Shown here: in pieces, positions 61,299 through 64,000 of the stretch
Position numbering within the stretch: position 1 is the first letter of the stretch
Layout: every line of letters starts with the position of its first letter
From: an uncultured Caldilineaceae bacterium
GTDB lineage: Bacteria; Chloroflexota; Anaerolineae; Caldilineales; Caldilineaceae
Length of the DNA: 64,000 nucleotides
Direction: 5' to 3'
NCBI GenBank assembly: GCA_958295915.1
Contig: OY282381.1
Coordinates: 4,956,001-5,020,000 of the forward strand
Made by a program: the position numbers and the translations under genes
The notes under the pieces: generated by a model
What the model saw: only the letters and a program-made list of their open reading frames with translations
Told to the model about the DNA's origin: nothing
Databases searched by the model: none

Positions 61299-62276
61299 AT
61301 GCCTCCTGATATAGTGGTGGTTGGCAGCTTTGTGGCAGGTCTCACCGTGCGCGTCCCTCGCAAGCCGGTTGAAGGCGAAGGGCTGATCGGCGACTTGTTT
61401 GACATGGGTCCTGGCGGCAAAGGCGCCAACCAGGCCACCGCTGCCGCCCGGCTGGGCGCGCAGGTGGATCTTGTAGTCTGTGTTGGCGACGATCTGTTTT
61501 CCGAAATGGCGGAGCAACTCTGTGAAAACGAAGGTATCTCGTCGGCGCACATTCACCGCATCCCTGGCGTCAATACGGGAGTAGGCCTGGTCACCCTCCT
61601 CCCTTCCGGTGACAACTGGATTGTGGGTCATCTGGGAGCGAACCTGCATATGCGCCCGCATCATGTGGAAGCGGTTGAGCCCCTCATCGCCCGATGCGAT
61701 ATCGTCATGACCCAGCTCGAGGCGCCTTTGGAAACAACGGCCCGCGCCTTGGAACTCGGGCGCAAGCATGGGGCCATGACCATGTTGAATCCAGCCCCAG
61801 GCCAGACTGTTCAGCCCGAACTGCTGGCTACTGTTGACATTTTGACACCCAACGAGAGCGAAACCCGCATCCTGCTCGGTCTGCCCCCGGATGATCCAAC
61901 TCCAACACTCGAGCTTGCCGAGCGGCTGCTCGATCTGGGCGTCGAGCGCATCGTGGCGACCCGAGGTGAACGCGGCGCGGTTATCGTGACGCCGGGCGGC
62001 ACAGAGGAGATCCCAGCGGTTCCGGTACAGCCGCTGGACGTCACCGGCGCCGGAGATAGCTTCAATGCAGCCCTGGCCGTTGGCCTCGGCGAGGGCTTGA
62101 GCCTGCGCGATGCCGTCCGCCAGGCCACCTACGCAGGCGCCTACACGACGACCCATCTGGGGGTGATCGATGGCCTGCCGACCCGGGCCGCATTGGAGGC
62201 GTTGCAGCGGTCAACCAGCAGCGATGTGTCATCTGAGACTACCCAACCCCTTTGTTTCCCAGGAGGAAGACAATGA
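61299..62276 (+). CDS. rbsK: PfkB-family carbohydrate kinase (ribokinase-like)
   Basis: 325 residues. It begins DIVVVGSFVAGLTVRV; the N-terminal glycine signature is GPGGKGANQATAAARLG (about residues 37-53), and the C-terminal ATP-binding/catalytic signature is DVTGAGDSFNAALAVG (about 246-261) with the catalytic aspartate. The GGKGANQA wording points to ribokinase rather than fructokinase. It would phosphorylate ribose or a similar sugar. Its stop overlaps the next start (ATGA), so the binding protein is translationally coupled. The ribosome binding site is weak. Confidence 0.8.
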   Translation: MPPDIVVVGSFVAGLTVRVPRKPVEGEGLIGDLFDMGPGGKGANQATAAARLGAQVDLVVCVGDDLFSEMAEQLCENEGISSAHIHRIPGVNTGVGLVTLLPSGDNWIVGHLGANLHMRPHHVEAVEPLIARCDIVMTQLEAPLETTARALELGRKHGAMTMLNPAPGQTVQPELLATVDILTPNESETRILLGLPPDDPTPTLELAERLLDLGVERIVATRGERGAVIVTPGGTEEIPAVPVQPLDVTGAGDSFNAALAVGLGEGLSLRDAVRQATYAGAYTTTHLGVIDGLPTRAALEALQRSTSSDVSSETTQPLCFPGGRQ

Positions 62277-63997
62277 CAATCGAAAAGATAAGTCGCCGTG
62301 ATTTTCTGCGTACAACAGCATTGGCGACGGGAGTAGTTGCTCTGGCAGCTTGTCAGCCGGCCGCTCCGGTCGAAACCGTCGCGCAGGCAGATCAAGTCGC
62401 CGCCCCATCCGCCAATTGCGAGCCGGACTGGAATCAGCGCCTGCCGCCAGTCCCCAAGAAGTACGATCCCCCCGTCGAGATCTCAGTCATCTTTCAAGAC
62501 GTTTCTTATCACGAGGGCATGTCGGCCACCAACAACCCCTGGTACAATTGGTTCAAAGAGAACATGGGGATTGAGTTCAACGTGCATTGGGTAGCGCAAG
62601 GTGATATCGCCACCCAGAAATTGCAGGCGGACATTGCCGCAGGGACCCTGCCGGATTTCTTTGCCGCTTCCGGCTCCTTACTTGCCCAGTTGATCGACAG
62701 CGGCGCCGTAGAAGAGATCCGCGAGCTATATGAAAACACGACGACGCCGCTGGTCAAGCAGCAGGTTGGCTACCCCGATGGCTCATGGTGGAACCAGGCA
62801 TTCCGGGGCGAAGGTCTATACGGTTGCTCGCACAGCCTAACCAAGAATGCCCTCACCGGTATTGGTTGGATCCGTAAGGATCTGTTGGATGAGTTGGGTC
62901 TGGAGGCGCCTGACAGTCTGGATGGCCTGGAGAATGCCATGCGCAAGATGCTGGATGCCGATCTTGTTAAGACTGGGGTTACGGTCAATAAGGAACTCCT
63001 CACCTGGAATCACAGCATCGATCAGGTGTTTGGCGCATATGGGGTCATGCCGACAACCTGGCGCGATCAAGGGGGCAGCTTAGCCTATGATAGCGCCTCG
63101 CCTGGAATCAAGGACGCATTGGCGCGGCTTAATAGCTGGTACAAAAGCGGCATCCTGAACCCCGATTTCTACACCATGGGCTGGGAGCAATGCCGGGCAG
63201 AAAGAGATCGCGGTGACTCAGCGTGGTACACGGTCCCCATGTGGGGGACGCCTCTGCCAACTGTAACAACGACTGATGGCAAAACCCTGCAGTGGGCGCG
63301 CACCGATGTGTTTGCTGGCCCTGACGGCCAAAAAGCCCGCAAAGGCACCAATCCCCTTTTCCATGCCTGGGTCTTCCGCAAAGGACTGGAGCCGGTCAAG
63401 ATCGAGGCCCTGTTGAACCAACTGAACTATTACATGGAGCTTGAAGTGAACGGCCCCGAAAAGTATGATAACTACGGGCCGCTTTGGGGTATCACCGACA
63501 TGTTCCTGGAGGGCGTCGATTGGGCGTGGACAGAGGATTGTGAGGTGAAACAGGCCAAGGAAAGCCTGGTCGCCACAGGACTGGCATCCACCGGGATTAT
63601 GTTCCGCGATGTTGGATTCTGGCATTCTACTTTTCCCAACTACCAATTCAATACGGATAAGTATTTGCTCAAATTAGCCAGCCAGGATCCAGCTACTTTG
63701 AACAAAGCTCAGAAAGTTTTCCTGGAAAACCCAACGCCTTTGGCCGCGGCAAGCGCGTATGAGTATGTGATGACCACGCCAGAACTGGATCTTCTGGACC
63801 AGTACATGGGCATTCCCACTGAGCGCATGGCCACGCTCGTGCCCGAGTTGAAGAAGATGGAAGATGAACTGTTCATCGGGATCATCACTGGCCAGAAGGA
63901 TCTGGCTGAGTTTGACAACTTCAGGGACGCCTGGTTTACGAACGGCGGTGACCAGGTCACGGAAGATGTGAACGTCTGGTATGAGAGCGTGAAGTAG
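62273..63997 (+). CDS. Extracellular solute-binding lipoprotein (YtcQ/LipO-like), Tat-type
   Basis: 574 residues from ATG 62273, with AGGAGG nine bases upstream; the longer frame from 62252 lies within the kinase end. Tat signal ISRRDFLRTTALATGVVALAAC with the lipid cysteine. The body resembles the aldotetraouronate/oligosaccharide-binding group: WYNWFKENMGIEFNVHWVA, LQADIAAGTLPDFFAASG, then WIRKDLLDELGLEAPDSLDGLENAM. It is complete, ending at the last bases of the window. Permeases would be expected to the right of the window edge. Confidence 0.85.
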   Translation: MTIEKISRRDFLRTTALATGVVALAACQPAAPVETVAQADQVAAPSANCEPDWNQRLPPVPKKYDPPVEISVIFQDVSYHEGMSATNNPWYNWFKENMGIEFNVHWVAQGDIATQKLQADIAAGTLPDFFAASGSLLAQLIDSGAVEEIRELYENTTTPLVKQQVGYPDGSWWNQAFRGEGLYGCSHSLTKNALTGIGWIRKDLLDELGLEAPDSLDGLENAMRKMLDADLVKTGVTVNKELLTWNHSIDQVFGAYGVMPTTWRDQGGSLAYDSASPGIKDALARLNSWYKSGILNPDFYTMGWEQCRAERDRGDSAWYTVPMWGTPLPTVTTTDGKTLQWARTDVFAGPDGQKARKGTNPLFHAWVFRKGLEPVKIEALLNQLNYYMELEVNGPEKYDNYGPLWGITDMFLEGVDWAWTEDCEVKQAKESLVATGLASTGIMFRDVGFWHSTFPNYQFNTDKYLLKLASQDPATLNKAQKVFLENPTPLAAASAYEYVMTTPELDLLDQYMGIPTERMATLVPELKKMEDELFIGIITGQKDLAEFDNFRDAWFTNGGDQVTEDVNVWYESVK

Positions 63998-64000
63998 AGC

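Noticed and set aside
61050..62156. Upstream extension of the ferritin-like frame on the minus strand
   Set aside because: It runs antisense through the well-supported kinase gene; the residues are not protein-like and a good ATG exists at 61049.

Overview
The window looks like a chromosomal segment of a GC-rich bacterium of the phylum Chloroflexota, most likely an Anaerolineae/Caldilinea-type lineage. This is inferred from the gene families together: a PAC2-family protein, a bacterial RIO kinase, a LysW-type lysine hydrolase fragment, many sugar-ABC operons whose solute-binding proteins are Tat-type lipoproteins, a DUF5696/NHL-YIP1 operon, HpcH/HpaI aldolases, a phytanoyl-CoA-type dioxygenase and many short palindromic repeats. 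No rRNA, convincing tRNA, CRISPR array or transposase was seen.

Layout. 1-11.4 kb holds housekeeping and enzyme genes: lysK end, PAC2, methyltransferase, a PyrK-like Fe-S protein with a membrane partner, a DUF58/transglutaminase pair, RIO kinase, VOC, DUF985 cupin and SDR. 11.4-14.6 kb is a small accessory patch: a coiled-coil membrane protein and TPR protein pair beside a 5'-truncated hsdS and a second, nonsense-mutated hsdS tail. 14.8-38.8 kb is mostly carbohydrate uptake and metabolism: several solute-binding proteins, four ABC permeases, DUF5696 and NHL-YIP1 proteins, homocysteine methyltransferase-like and M20 enzymes, aldolase, Gfo/Idh/MocA, P450, and an orphan antitoxin with a truncated RelE-like toxin.

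39.2-59.7 kb is a defence island. Two closely related Eco57I-type DNA methyltransferases (39.2-42.8 kb on minus, 50.8-54.3 kb on plus) lie as a large inverted repeat around a PLD-nuclease/SNF2-helicase gene and a HicAB toxin-antitoxin pair. The two share an almost identical catalytic half but have unrelated specificity domains. After the second methyltransferase come three modules: DUF2188 plus TIR protein, FRG-TPR protein, and AAA/DUF4143 ATPase. They are separated by broken copies of the methyltransferase 3' tail. Metabolic genes (dioxygenase, second HpaI aldolase, SNase lipoprotein) are caught inside the inverted segment. 59.7-64 kb returns to metabolism: a ferritin-like protein, and a ribokinase-family kinase translationally coupled to a solute-binding lipoprotein.

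Several short repeat families (called A to E here) are scattered through the window. They occur nested in one another and, in places, inside reading frames. The candidates for a new system are the inverted methyltransferase/helicase locus, which could switch specificity by inversion, and the pattern in which defence modules are bounded by duplicated 3' ends of restriction-modification genes.
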